Source: Ianthella basta (Eukaryota > Porifera > Demospongiae > Verongiida > Ianthellidae). From it: a stretch of 64,000 bases of DNA. The notes beneath the pieces are model-generated. The model saw only the letters and a list, made by a program, of their open reading frames with translations, was not told the DNA's origin and searched no databases. Positions 11,815 through 22,231 of this stretch are shown piece by piece. How positions within the stretch are numbered: position 1 is the stretch's first letter; each line of letters starts with the position of its first letter. Location of the stretch: contig OZ025870.1 of the NCBI GenBank assembly GCA_964019415.1, positions 702,501 to 766,500 of the forward strand. The letters run 5' to 3'. A program made the position numbers and the translations under genes.

Positions 11815-12110
11815 CTGAATGCCCACCCTTTGGGTGGGTTCCCAGTCTACAGTTGGCAATTTGAGCGTCGAACCAATCAAAACTGTTCTTTATATTGGTA
11901 GCATTCCGCAGACTCGCTCCCTAAAACTCCGTGCGTACAGAATTTGATTATGCTAATCTATTTCATCTAAAGGAGTTCAGTGGTGCTAACCACCTTAGGT
12001 CACCCCATGTATTGCCGTGATATACTCTTCCAAGTTTGGTGAAGGTTAGTGGAAAATTGAAGGAGGAGTTTGTGAACAATAAAACATGATCTGTTCCCTA
12101 TCTCTTAGAT
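11815..12110. repeat. Interspersed repeat family R3, copy 1
   Basis: One end carries gcccaccctttgggtgggttc, which can fold into a hairpin. Related copies are at 43690-43990 (opposite orientation, full length) and 60955-61095 (opposite, partial). Shared phrases include cggagttttacggagcga (reverse complement here) and gaccaatcaaaac-like sequence. No coding capacity is visible. Confidence 0.7.
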
Positions 12111-13156
12111 ATGGTGGCAACCGTAAAAGTGGCAAGAACCCGGACGAAATGGCCTTAAACCAAGTTTCAGCTCAACGAGGTTACTTGCGCTATGCCTCTT
12201 TATAATCCTACCATGTTTTGTGATGCCTCGTCCAGAATTGAAGGAGTATATCTAGAACAACAAAATGTGCATCGTGTTTATTATGATAAGCTAAAGGAAT
12301 GGTCAAATTATTGACTGCTGAAGATGGAAATACAAGGCAGTTACTACCCTGTGATTATGTGGCTGCCCGCACAAGGCTTGCCATGTATATAGGTCAGTGG
12401 TGCGATTGAAGAGATTCATGTGAGTCACAATATTCTGTTGTTCTTGACTTTCCTTTTGAGGCAAAATTTGAGAGTCTGTTGGAAAGATGGACACTCCCAA
12501 GTGTTGTAGGAACATAACTATGCAGAAGGGATAGGGGCAGTGCATATACACGTGTGCAGTAGAATGTGTGTTTGGACGATAGAGAAATTTGACAATTTGA
12601 AGTATCTTAACCCTTTAGCCATGAAGTTTAAAATTTATGCCATACCCACCAGTGCCTAAATTTAAAATGGCTGCACATATGAAGAGTATTGCACACTATG
12701 TTTTCGCACTATCTGATCACCTTCTTCATCCGAATGACAACGTAAGCGGAGGGTAGTGTAGCTGTTAACATATCAGATTTAACTTTGCATGTGCAGCTGT
12801 TGTAATTATGTGAATAATATGTGTTTTGTATGATAATAATGGTATACTCAATCTAACAGCCCATTTACACTACGTGGGGGAACGGTTCTTACTGTAGTGT
12901 AAATGGGGTGTAACAGTGCTAGAATGCATATAACATTGCAATTATATGTCCAGACTCTTCTGGAGCAAGCACAAGTATATATCTAGTTCGAATGGCTTGA
13001 GTGTACACAAAATGATCAGACCATTACATAACAGTATGCAACTAGCTAAGGCATTTTGAGGTGTGCACAACAATAAACTTTCTTAATCCTATGAAAATAC
13101 AATCAGTCAAAAGCTATCATGTTAGTTAGCTATAATTATTATTACTTTAGATTGTT
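12111..13156. other. Intergenic between the phosphorylase-fold paralogues
   Basis: No certain exon. A minus-strand stretch near 12430-12500 after a possible acceptor (CCAACAG) could be an upstream linker exon of the 10824-11749 gene, but nothing confirms it. Positions 12780-13156 are the duplicated 3' flank. Confidence 0.35.
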
Positions 13157-14277
13157 CTAGGAATAGTGCACGATGGCCCTCAGCACCAGTGTGGCAGCCA
13201 TGATGGTGCACATCTGCTGACGCTGGTCTTCTCCTACATCCTGTATTGTTTCACCAAAATATTGAATGCCACAAGGCTTATTCTTGTCATGGCCAGCAAG
13301 ATCGGAAATTCCTTTCACAATGACATACTCTGGCACTGGAACTTCTTTAGAGACAGTGCCTTTGTCGACTCTGTCATTGATTATTTCAGCAATCTCCAAT
13401 GCCTCAGCCACGCCTAGCCCCTCCATCTCAATTCCTATGTCAGAAGGTTTAACAGAATATTTACTCAATAAATTCTGCAGTAGCTTATTCTTCACCACAT
13501 GGTCACCAGATAGGAATCGGTTGATTATTTTGCAAGTAATCGTTTCCCCAGAAATCTGCATATCTTGCATTCGTTTTATATTCCTACATCAATTACTGGG
13601 ACTGCCATACTCTGTCGATGGTCTCCACTCTATTTCACCCTCGCCCTTAACTTTCCCCTTGTTGTAGTGGATGATACGGCTTGATATACACACTGTACCA
13701 ACATCAGTGTCACCATCACCTTTGCCATCACCACTATCATCATCACCATTGCCATCACCATTGCCATCGCCTTTGCCATCACCACAATCACAATCACCAT
13801 CACCATCACCTTTGCCATCATCTCTGCTATCACCACCATGGCCATCACCATCACCATTGCCTTCACCATTGTCATCATCAACATCAACTAGCACACTTCT
13901 ACCTCCACAGCACTCAATAACAAACACAGCTTCTAGCTGCCAACCTTGGCCACGAGCTGTAAGAAGAAGCCTTAGAGTCTCCATTCTTGAGCCCAATTCG
14001 CCACTACTGCCCTTTGATAGGCACTTCATGACAGCAAAACAGATCACTTCCCCACTGTCTCCACACACACTGAAAAGCATGTAGTCCTTGAAACTGCGCT
14101 TCAGCTGAATGCGGTCATGCAACTTAACTATATCATGAAACGTTGTGCCTACTTGATCTTGCAGTTTACACTCAGGATGCTTCAAGAAACTCATCAGGTT
14201 TACATACTCATTCTTGTTGGCTGTGATTAGCACAAACTGGTCGTTGCAGTGGCTTACTGCAATGAACCGACCTCTCA
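13157..14277 (-). pseudogene. Nucleoside phosphorylase-fold paralogue with TGA and repeat expansion
   Basis: The frame is the same as in the 10824-11749 protein and the similarity is high. Two lesions are seen. First, an in-frame TGA at 13589-13591 sits where the paralogue has Trp in TTWCYQ; the surrounding alignment needs only a 3-bp deletion, so there is no frameshift. The putative ribose-site and Asp-containing half lies after this stop. Second, 13690-13885 is an in-frame Gly/Asp-rich insertion of about 60 residues, a (GATGGT/GATGGC)-type simple repeat, inside the GGRSV-TDVGTV loop. The upstream exon border is replaced by the ribozyme element starting at 14242, so the original acceptor is lost. 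It is probably inactive, although readthrough cannot be excluded. Confidence 0.75.
13690..13885 (-). repeat. Gly/Asp-coding trinucleotide-like expansion
   Basis: Irregular tandem GATGGC/GATGGT/AATGGT hexamers on the minus strand, read in frame as GDGDGNGD-type sequence. It is absent from the paralogue, which has only SVDGNTDV at this place. Confidence 0.85.
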
Positions 14278-14376
14278 ACAATCCCGCGCAAGTCACGCTC
14301 ATGACTTAGCCTTCCCCCATTAATATTCACTCTTGTTGAAACCACAAGTGTTTCACTGGTGGCGGATACAAGAGTG

Positions 14377-14474
14377 ACTAGTCATCCTGCATTCCATCAG
14401 TACGCCACACTGATGAGCCCCAATCAGGGCGAAACAGCTGTCTGTGGCTCTTCCATCTTTGTAGGATGACTAGT
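14377..14474 (+). ncRNA. Type I hammerhead self-cleaving ribozyme
   Basis: All core elements are present in order. Stem I 5' strand GCCACA is 14404-14409, CTGATGA is 14410-14416, stem II GCCC/GGGC is 14417-14420 with 14427-14430 (loop CAATCA), and GAAA is 14431-14434. The minimal stem III is ACA/TGT (14434-14436 with 14439-14441, 2-nt loop), the cleavage triplet GTC is 14440-14442, and the stem I 3' strand TGTGGC is 14443-14448. Stem I continues past an internal loop into a perfect 12-bp outer helix (14377-14388 with 14463-14474). Cleavage is predicted after 14442. Very short stem III is typical of hammerheads in animal retrozymes and Penelope-like elements. Confidence 0.93.
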
Positions 14475-14501
14475 GATGGGGGAGGGCAATCACTGGTTGC
14501 C

Positions 14502-14556
14502 ATCAATAGGGCTCCGGCCCCCCAGCCTCCTGAAACACTTCGGTGTAGAAGGCTGG
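14502..14556 (+). ncRNA. Hairpin with cUUCGg tetraloop
   Basis: CCAGCCT (14522-14528) pairs with AGGCTGG (14550-14556); an internal loop is followed by ACAC-TTCG-GTGT (14535-14546), the very stable C(UUCG)G tetraloop. This lies 3' of the hammerhead and is enclosed by AATCACTGG/CCAGTGATT. Confidence 0.75.
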
Positions 14557-14642
14557 TAGGCGTAATATCCAGTGATTAATCCTTGTTCAACCTAGCCCGG
14601 CCTGGCCGTTGCAGTGGCTTACTGCAATGAACCGACCTCTCA

Positions 14643-16785
14643 GCACACTATGTACGTAGCACAGCTAATGCATTTTGACAGCTTGACTGCGTAGTACAAC
14701 ACATCACATTGTGGGAGTATTGCAATAAATCAGCAGGCACTTAAGCATAGATGTAGGATCCCCATGCTTACAATATAGTAAGGTGATCTTATAACATGTA
14801 CAGGATAAGGTAACGTTCTTAGAATTTTATGCAAACGTCATAGTGAGATGGCCGCCGCATAGCGCAAAAATGCTTGTGCTATTTTACTTAGTAACTAGGC
14901 GAAACTCAGCCACCCGCTCGCAGTATGGAGACCAATCAGAAAGCAGAGTATTGCAAACTTTTGGTTGGTGCCTCCCCCAAATCTGAAAGTCTCTTAAAAT
15001 GCTTAGCTTTGATTTTTAGAAATTTTGTCTTTGAGGATAAAACCAGTCTGGCTGGTCAGCCACAAGGAAGGAGGACACAACATGTAATGAAGATGAGGAA
15101 GCAAGTCATCATGGATTCAGGTATATAGAACGTGGCACACTGATGGAATGACACAAAAAGCCATTCATATATTATGAGGAAAATCATGTTTAGACAAACA
15201 CACCAATGTAGGGTAGAAGAAACTTGTATGTAGTTAGGCCAAAATTAGATTGGTGAAACTCAATAGAGTCCATAAACATGCAATAAGAAATGAGTTTGGC
15301 TTTAAGCTAGATGTTTATTGCTGCGTCATCAATATACAGGAATATTATATATGTTCGAGTAATTATATAGTAGGGAGAAAATCTGGTTGCTTTCACCTTG
15401 AGGGTCTGCATCAGCTGAGTGACTGAAGAATGCGGGTAGAAACAAATCTGCATGCTAGAACACAATCACTGTTACAAACAGTACCTTTTTCTCTGAGCTT
15501 CCATATACACCGAAGCACCATGGTATAAGTGATATACACTCAGTCTAGCGCGTCTAGGCTCTTATTCAAAAGGCGGGCTTTTTCCAGGAAGGCAGCTCTG
15601 AAGAGCGGCTGCCTTTGTTAAATGTGCAAGTGCTATGAAGTTTTTGCCTTACGTTAAGCCACTGGAGCAACACTCTAAGGGGCCAGTGAAGTGATTGAGG
15701 CTTCTGTGATGTTCTCGGCCTTCGAGGGTTCTTTGCACTCGTGGCTCGACTTTCTGTTCTCCTTGAAACAGTGCATTCCCACTGCTGCAGTGACTTTGAG
15801 TGCCCTTGCGTACAAATTAGTGCACAAGCTTGCTGTTTTTCATTTCTGCACTGTGCGGGTTGCGTACATGGTTTATCTAGCTCGGCTACGGAGCACTGTA
15901 CGTTGTTGGCTTGCGTGCATTGATTGCAGCATGATGGAGGGAAGTATTCTCCTTTTCAATGCTTTGTGGACTCTCCCAAAGCCACACAAAGTTGAAGCTG
16001 ACTGCACGCTGCATTTGTACGTATGTGCTTTGGTGTGATTTGACACTTTCATAGTTATCAATAACAACTTCCATGATTTGGGCATGATAACAGGATTTAG
16101 GCGTCCCTGTGCAGTATATAGCTTCTTATTGCAGTCATACCCCCCAAACAGCTTCTTATTGCAGTTATATCCTGGCAGTTGCCCCGGCAAAGAAGTATAT
16201 ATATATAAAGTGAGATGACTCGGCGACGAGATTACTTGCCTCGCCTTTCGGCTCGGCAATAACATACCAGACCATCTAGCAGGATGTTTAACTGTTGGTG
16301 TTATACAGGCACCAGTGTCAGCACGTGCACATATGAAAGCTACACTGACTGATCAGATAACCTGTGGTCGTGGCAGTGGAAATGGCAGAGAAGGCCAAAC
16401 AGTTGAAATCACAGAGTTAGCTAAAATTGTCAGTGCAGTGTTTGGGATCATGTGTGCAAGCATGGAGATTAGCTACAAATCATAAGCCCCCACAAAATAT
16501 AGACACAAAACAACTAACTAACAACTGTGCATGGCCGCCCAAAGCTACGCAAAGCTATGGCTGAGGAATTGCAATGGCTTGTGGATAGCTAAGTGGTGGC
16601 TAGCTAGCTAATTGAGATGGCCCAAGGCAAAGATGCTAGTTAGCTAATAGTGACATGAACTCCACTATTAGAAAATAAAAATTGTAGCTAAAGCACAATT
16701 AAAGTTCATGTACACTTCTGGTCTGGATAGCCATGTAGGTAGTTAATGGTCTGATCAATTTCTGTAGAAACATGCATGCTAAATA
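14643..16785. other. Intergenic, fragments only
   Basis: No gene is supported. An open stretch at 14925-15119 (METNQKAEY...) ends at a possible donor (TCAG/GTATAT) and could be a first exon, but I do not recognise it. Positions 15437-15510 resemble 16765-16830, the 3' end of the CARD exon, so they are a small duplicated remnant. A short direct repeat (gcttcttattgcagt) lies at 16110 and 16151. Confidence 0.4.
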
Positions 16786-17350
16786 GAATACAATGACTGT
16801 CACAAACAGTACTTTTATCTCTCAGCTTGCTTGCCCAGTGATTGCACCCATTCTTCTTAAGGGTAGAGCAAACGCTTTCAAAAGTCGAGTAATGTTTGGT
16901 GAGCAAAATCCAGACCAACTCATCAACACGAGCGGCGTCATCTTCTTTGCCTTCAATACACAGATACAGTCCACTATATATACACATAAAACTGGTCATT
17001 CTGCAGAATGCATATCGAATGTGCATCAGGCGTGGACAAGCCTGAAGATTCACAGTGGCATATATCTACCACGTACATAGGAAAGCAATGAATTGGTTTG
17101 TTTCCAACGTACTGACGTGATGACTTAGTTGTCAGTGCATATAGCCAGTCAAATCCATTACACAGCTGCAAACAAATAACGTATAAGCTGCCATACTTCA
17201 AAATACCAGTGTTCAAGTTGCATAGCTATCAACTTACCATCAGTGTCATCAGTTTGTTTTCTTCTTGGTGCTGTTTGAGCTGTAGGATGTTCAACTGGAG
17301 GTCGTTTTTTTGGAAGACCGGCTGGGGAAGGAGTCGCAACAAGTGAGCCA
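16786..17350 (-). pseudogene. CARD-family gene fragment (linker and C-terminal CARD half)
   Basis: Two pieces match the plus-strand gene at 62667-63370. The linker exon runs from about 17359 to 17232 (basic Pro/Thr-rich, ending ...TDDTD before the donor GTAAG, phase 1 on both sides). A later piece around 16960-16800 encodes VDELVWILLTKHYSTFESV and KKNGCNHWASKLRDK, the last helices of a CARD. The first helices are not found, and the donor after the CARD piece is weak (AAAA/GTACTG). Order is linker then CARD, the reverse of the plus-strand copy, so a multi-CARD ancestor or rearrangement is likely. Function is uncertain. Confidence 0.5.
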
Positions 17351-17359
17351 CCTTGTGAT

Positions 17360-18039
17360 GCAGGATACTCTACTCATTCAAAAGAGAAGTGAGAACGTCA
17401 TTGTTACTCTTCTGAACAAACGAGCACAGTGGGTCATTTCTAATGTTAACATCATACATATAATGGACTACCAACAGTACGTGTCACAATAGTTATGTGA
17501 TGAACAACAACATCACACCAACACATAGCCCACACATGTACACATACATTAGGCACACACAGATCCTCAACACCCCATTAACTGAATACCCACAAATGAA
17601 AGCTGCTGAAAGGTCAGGTGGACAAGGGACCAGCTCTGATTGGTATAAGTTTGCAGTGCGTGACATACAACTAGCAATAGCTGTAGCTTGCACAATACCA
17701 TGGATTTGCTGAGGTTCACACCTACAGTGCATAAATACGTATATTGTCCAGGTTATTACTACATCCCACTCTAGCTTGTGTGATACTGATGGCTGCACGG
17801 TTGGTCCCCTTGACCTTCAGCAACTTGCAATTGTGCTCAATATACACTTGTACAGGTGCATGCACACACATCTTGATTCAGATATCAGACTGATATACGT
17901 AATTATGCTTATATACTATCCTGTATACAATAGTTTGCTGGCACCTGTACGTGTGCACGAGCTATTGCATACACAATCACCAGGTACAACACAGAGTCAA
18001 CATTTGATCTGATGAGACACATGTACGTTGTAAGCACAA
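17360..18039. other. Intergenic, nothing recognised
   Basis: AT-rich spacer with no repeat or exon that I can support. Confidence 0.4.
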
Positions 18040-18410
18040 AATTTCGCCACTAGGGTAATTCCATCACTATGGTTTTGTCTTGACTCTTGTTCATTCTCGG
18101 TGGGCTTTTAGCTCACCACAACACTGCTATTTTACAACCTATTCACTGCACTCTCTTAACCTAAACGGGCGTGAGCGCACTCCTTCTCGATAAGTAGTGG
18201 TAGACTCACATGACGGAATTACCCCGCTCTGAAATAGTGACGGAATTACCCCGGTTCGCCTTATAAGTGCTTCATTGCCAAGCATGTGCCATAGAGTGAA
18301 TGAGCCCTATGGATAGCTGATCACCCCATATCATGTGCACATGTCCACCAATTGATGACGGCGCAACTAACTGTTGGCCATATTATACACGTAATAAATA
18401 GGCTATGTTA
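18040..18410. mobile_element. MITE-like element, copy 2 (inverted)
   Basis: Reverse complement of 5842-6224, running from aatttcgccactagggtaat to ggctatgtta. Like copy 1 it abuts the left edge of the segmental duplication, but in the opposite direction. Confidence 0.65.
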
Positions 18411-18559
18411 CCACGGTTTACCTTAAGGTCCAGTGGGTAGCTAAAGGTAATATATAGCTACTGTTGTATGTATTACAGAAGGTAGCTAACCAGCTCGTTC
18501 GTATATGCAGTGACTGTGTAGCTACTACGTATGTAAGCTTTAATTCTTTGTATAGCTAC

Positions 18560-18854
18560 CTTCTTTGGCTGCTTTCTCCAGCTCCTCTGCTATCTCTTCT
18601 AGACCAGCTTTCTTCAGAACAGCAACAAATGCTGCAAACGCCTTTTCATCTTTGGTGTTCAGTATCTCTATAAGTTTCCTTACTTTGCTGTAGTCATTAG
18701 GCTGGCTTGTAATGTCTTTCTCTTCCTTGTTGGTGAGGAACCCTCCTGGCACTGCTTCATGAAGGCAGGAAATGTGGTGGTCGATGTTCAGCCTCCCTTC
18801 CAGCTGAGGACGAAATTTAAAGAGGGCTCTCTGCCAGGCACTCAATTCAGCCAT
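18560..18854 (-). CDS. Orphan CARD exon
   Basis: This duplicate of the CARD exon at 6367-6661 differs at only a few residues (for example F13K, K67N, G87E). The ATG and the donor (GAAG/GTAGCT at 18560) are kept, so the exon is still spliceable in phase 1. No linker or GTPase exon follows on the minus strand within the duplicated block. The next phase-1 exons downstream are the CARD-family pieces at 17359-16786, so a chimeric CARD protein is possible. Without splicing it would encode a 104-residue CARD-only protein ending SYTKN, comparable to dominant-negative CARD-only proteins in other animals. Confidence 0.6.
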
Positions 18855-18926
18855 GTTGTTGTAGCTTAATTAAGTTTGCAAGTTCATGAATAATGCAAAC
18901 AATGTAGGGTGGGGCATGCTTGGGGT

Positions 18927-18993
18927 TAGTCTGGCGCGCTTTCTTGCCCACGCGCAATCGGGGGCAGGAAGTTGGGGCTAGCGCGCCAGACTA
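18927..18993. mobile_element. 67-bp palindromic MITE with 9-10 bp TSD
   Basis: TAGTCTGGCGCGCT and AGCGCGCCAGACTA are perfect 14-bp terminal inverted repeats. The flanks GCTTGGGGT(T) at 18918 and 18994 are a direct duplication, and the empty site is preserved in the other segmental copy (cctggggttgaag near 6720). TSD length suggests a Mutator-like relationship. Confidence 0.75.
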
Positions 18994-19859
18994 GCTTGGG
19001 GTTGAAGTGAAGTATGAATATCATTAACGTGCTCAATGTTGGTTTCATTGTCTAGGTCATAATAATAATGCCGTTATGGCCAGAAAATGGCTGCAGCAAC
19101 AGGCTTCTATGGCCAGTTGAGGGTACTTGTGCATTTTCAAGAGATGATGTTTACCTTTCAGCATACTGGTGTTTGGTGAACCAAGCTCAGGGAAGACAGC
19201 AACCTCCTAGGGAATAGGATAGCTAGCTGGCAAGGAAACAGGATGCAGACCTTGTCTTAGGTCTCTCCACGTGCACCTTTCATGGAATAGTCCAAGGAGT
19301 GAGAATTATGTACTGTGTATGAGTTGTGTGATATTGGGAGAAAGAACTGTCGTATACTATACAATTGATGTTTCATTAAGCTGTTTTCTGTATGAATCAT
19401 TGATATCCACATGGCTAACACATAATCATTGTACAGATGCTGTGGAATGTTCTGTGAGTAGTATATACTTGTGTGTCTTAGTGCAATCGCTATAGCTTGT
19501 GATTTGGTTGCTTCCCTCTGTTGGGCGATCATGACATATATAACATGTCAGTGTTAGTATACAACCCCCTCCCCCTCCCTCCCCCTCCCCCTCCCCCTCC
19601 CCCTCCCTCCCCCTTTCTCCCTGTGCTGCTTTATCACTACAGCTACAGTACGTATTAGTCTATCGAGCTAGACCTCTTTTGCATTTTCATGTATATATAG
19701 CCGAAAGTACGATCCATTGCCATTTACGCGAAAACGTGAATGAAGTCTAGCTCGATAGAGTAAGAGTGTATGATTACCTTTATGATTAGGTCAATCAACT
19801 ATAATTACAGTTTAGCCATTTTGTTGGGCTGTCATTCCTACTATGAGAACCTCTGAGGT

Positions 19860-21316
19860 GGTCTTGTAAGCATCTCTGCATATCTTTATAGCTGGGACAG
19901 TAACCACTGTCCTCATTAGAGAGGTGTCCTTATTTCAGAGGCAGTTTTGTACACATCTCTATGTAGCTGGGACAGTAACCACTGTCCTCATTAGAGAGGT
20001 GTCCTTATTTCAGAGGCAGTTTTGTACACATCTCTATGTAGTGGGAACAGAGATAGTAGGCACTGTCCTCATTAGAGAGGTGTCCTTATTTCAGAGGCAG
20101 TTTTGTACACATCTCTATGTAGTGGGAACAGAGATAGTAGGCACTGTCCTCATTAGAGAGGTGTCCTTATTTCAGAGGCAGTTTTGTACACATCTCTATG
20201 TAGCTGGGACAGTAGGCACTGTCCTCATTAGAGAGGTGTCCTTATTTCAGAGGCAGTTTTGTACACATCTCTATGTAGTGGGGACAGAGATAGTAGGCAC
20301 TGTCCTCATTAGAGAGGTGTCCTTATTTCAGAGGCAGTTTTGTACACATCTCTATGTAGTGGGAACAGAGATAGTAGGCACTGTCCTCATTAGAGAGGTG
20401 TCCTTATTTCAGAGGCAGTTTTGTACACATCTCTATGTAGTGGGAACAGAGATAGTAGGCACTGTCCTCATTAGAGAGGTGTCCTTATTTCAGAGGCAGT
20501 TTTGTACACATCTCTATGTAGCTGGGACAGTAGGCACTGTCCTCATTAGAGAGGTGTCCTTATTTCAGAGGCAGTTTTGTACACATCTCTATGTAGCTGG
20601 GACAGTAAGCACTGTCCTCATTAGAGAGGTGTCCTTATTTCAGAGGCAGTTTTGTACACATCTCTATGTAGCTGGGACAGTAAGCACTGTCCTCATTAGA
20701 GAGGTGTCCTTATTTCAGAGGCAGTTTTGTACACATCTCTATGTAGCTGGGACAGTAGGCACTGTCCTCATTAGAGAGGTGTCCTTATTTCAGAGGCAGT
20801 TTTGTACACATCTCTATGTAGCTGGGACAGTATTCACTGTCCTCATTAGAGAGGTGTCCTTATTTCAGAGGCTGTTTTGCATGCATCTCTATGAAAGTTG
20901 GACAGTATGCACTGTCCTCATTAGAGAGGTGTCCTTATTTCAGAGGCAGTTTTGTACACATCTCTATGTAGCTGGGACAGTAGGCACTGTCCTCATTAGA
21001 GAGGTGTCCTTATTTCAGAGGCAGTTTTGTACACATCTCTATGTAGCTGGGACAGTATTCACTGTCCTCATTAGAGAGGTGTCCTTATTTCAGAGGCTGT
21101 TTTGCATGCATCTCTATGAAAGTTGGACAGTATGCACTGTCCTCATTAGAGAGGTGTCCTTATTTCAGAGGTAGTTTTGTACACATCTCTATGTACGTAG
21201 CTGGGACATAGGCATTGTCCTCATTAGACAGGTGTCCTTATTTCAGAGGCAGCTTTGTACACATCTCTATGTACGTAGCTGGGACAGTAGGCGTTGTCCT
21301 CATTAGAGAGGTGTCC
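19860..21316. repeat. 75/81-bp minisatellite, copy 2
   Basis: About 19 units, expanded relative to 7572-8556. The 75- and 81-bp unit lengths are multiples of three, so 19924-21174 stays open on the plus strand with a 25-27 residue periodicity. Its codons follow the DNA repeat exactly and it has no recognisable domain, so I do not annotate it as a gene. Confidence 0.9.
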
Positions 21317-21818
21317 TGGATTTTGGCTATCCTATGCATTTATACGAATCCACCATGCTAGCTGTACATATACGTGAATACACAAACCTATTCAATTGCA
21401 TAGCACACAATGGTACATGTGGGTGCAGTGATGTTATAGTGTGCAGCTGTAGCCGTGTACTGCAAGTGGGAAACAGTAATTATATCATGTGGGTGCTGTG
21501 AAAGCATGCATGCAGAAATAAAGTGTGCTTTGTACTTACATATTGTACATCACATGAAAGTATTCAGTACTATATATACACACAACATACTATATAAGTG
21601 CTAGCTGTCCATGTCAACTGCTGTCATGCCTGTTGGTCCCTTTGGAGCCAGCTGCAGTGCGCTTGGTTGATACCACTCAACATTAAGCACTGCATTCTGT
21701 GAGCTACTCCTCAATCTTACATCACACTGTCCATGTACATTCATGCTAGTTGCACCAAATGTATGTACATTGATATGACATCTATTTCCAGTTTGGCCCC
21801 TACTTTGTATCTTGAATA

Positions 21819-21998
21819 TAGTGGAACCTGTCTAAGGTGGTCACTATGTTGGGCAACCACCTCTCTAAAACAGCCAACCTCCCTGGCCACATATAGCACT
21901 GAAACATAGCAATCTGCCAGTGAAGAGCAGCCACCTCTTTATAAAGGTCAGTTAAATACCACTGGCACACAGGTGGCTGTCTTGAACAGACTTTACTG
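21819..21998. mobile_element. Short TA-flanked MITE, copy 2
   Basis: Starts TAGTGGAACCTGTCTAAGGT and ends CTTGAACAGACTTTACTG, with TA at 21817-21818 and 21999-22000. It is about 180 bp, non-coding and probably pogo/Tigger-related. Confidence 0.6.
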
Positions 21999-22231
21999 TA
22001 CCATGTGCATCATTATAGGTTAAGTCATGAGTGTGTAGGTATGGATCACATACGTATGATACGATACGTATGGACCACAAACTTTTCCTACATATTATAT
22101 GCAGGTGGTGATCTGATGATGGATGGAGACTTATAATGGTGAACTAACTACCAACGCAGATGGCATGCCTCCTTAGCGACAGCTCCCTCCCTCCCTCTCA
22201 TTGGTGTGACTTGACTATTCAATCACTGTGA

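Larger units (their letters stand above)
14242..14642 (+). mobile_element. Retrozyme-like element, 1.1-mer of a 365-nt unit
   Basis: A 36-bp direct repeat (14242-14277 and 14607-14642, starting CGTTGCAGTGGCTTACTGCA) bounds 329 bp of densely paired sequence. Homology of the host gene with its paralogue ends at the first repeat, so the repeat probably belongs to the element, giving one full 365-nt unit plus 36 nt. Predicted helices are: 14309-14320 with 14476-14487 (12 bp, one G-U), 14327-14336 with 14368-14377 (10 bp), the hammerhead 14377-14474, 14488-14496 with 14569-14577 (9 bp), and 14522-14528 with 14550-14556 capped by ACAC-TTCG-GTGT. No protein is encoded. Alternatively the 36 bp are a target-site duplication. 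Confidence 0.75.
18416..22231. repeat. Segmental duplication, copy 2
   Basis: Near-identical to 6231-9454, in the same orientation. It differs by a longer minisatellite (19860-21316), a hairpin insertion (18927-18993) and scattered substitutions. Confidence 0.9.

Noticed and set aside
13671..14084. Ser/Pro-rich plus-strand frame
   Set aside because: Antisense shadow of the Gly/Asp expansion in the phosphorylase-fold gene.
15691..16038. 115-codon frame
   Set aside because: No recognisable domain, no paralogue, and no supporting splice or promoter signals.
19924..21174. 416-codon open frame with 25-residue repeats
   Set aside because: It is a direct reading of a 75/81-bp minisatellite shared with a non-coding duplicate; no domain, promoter or codon bias supports a gene.
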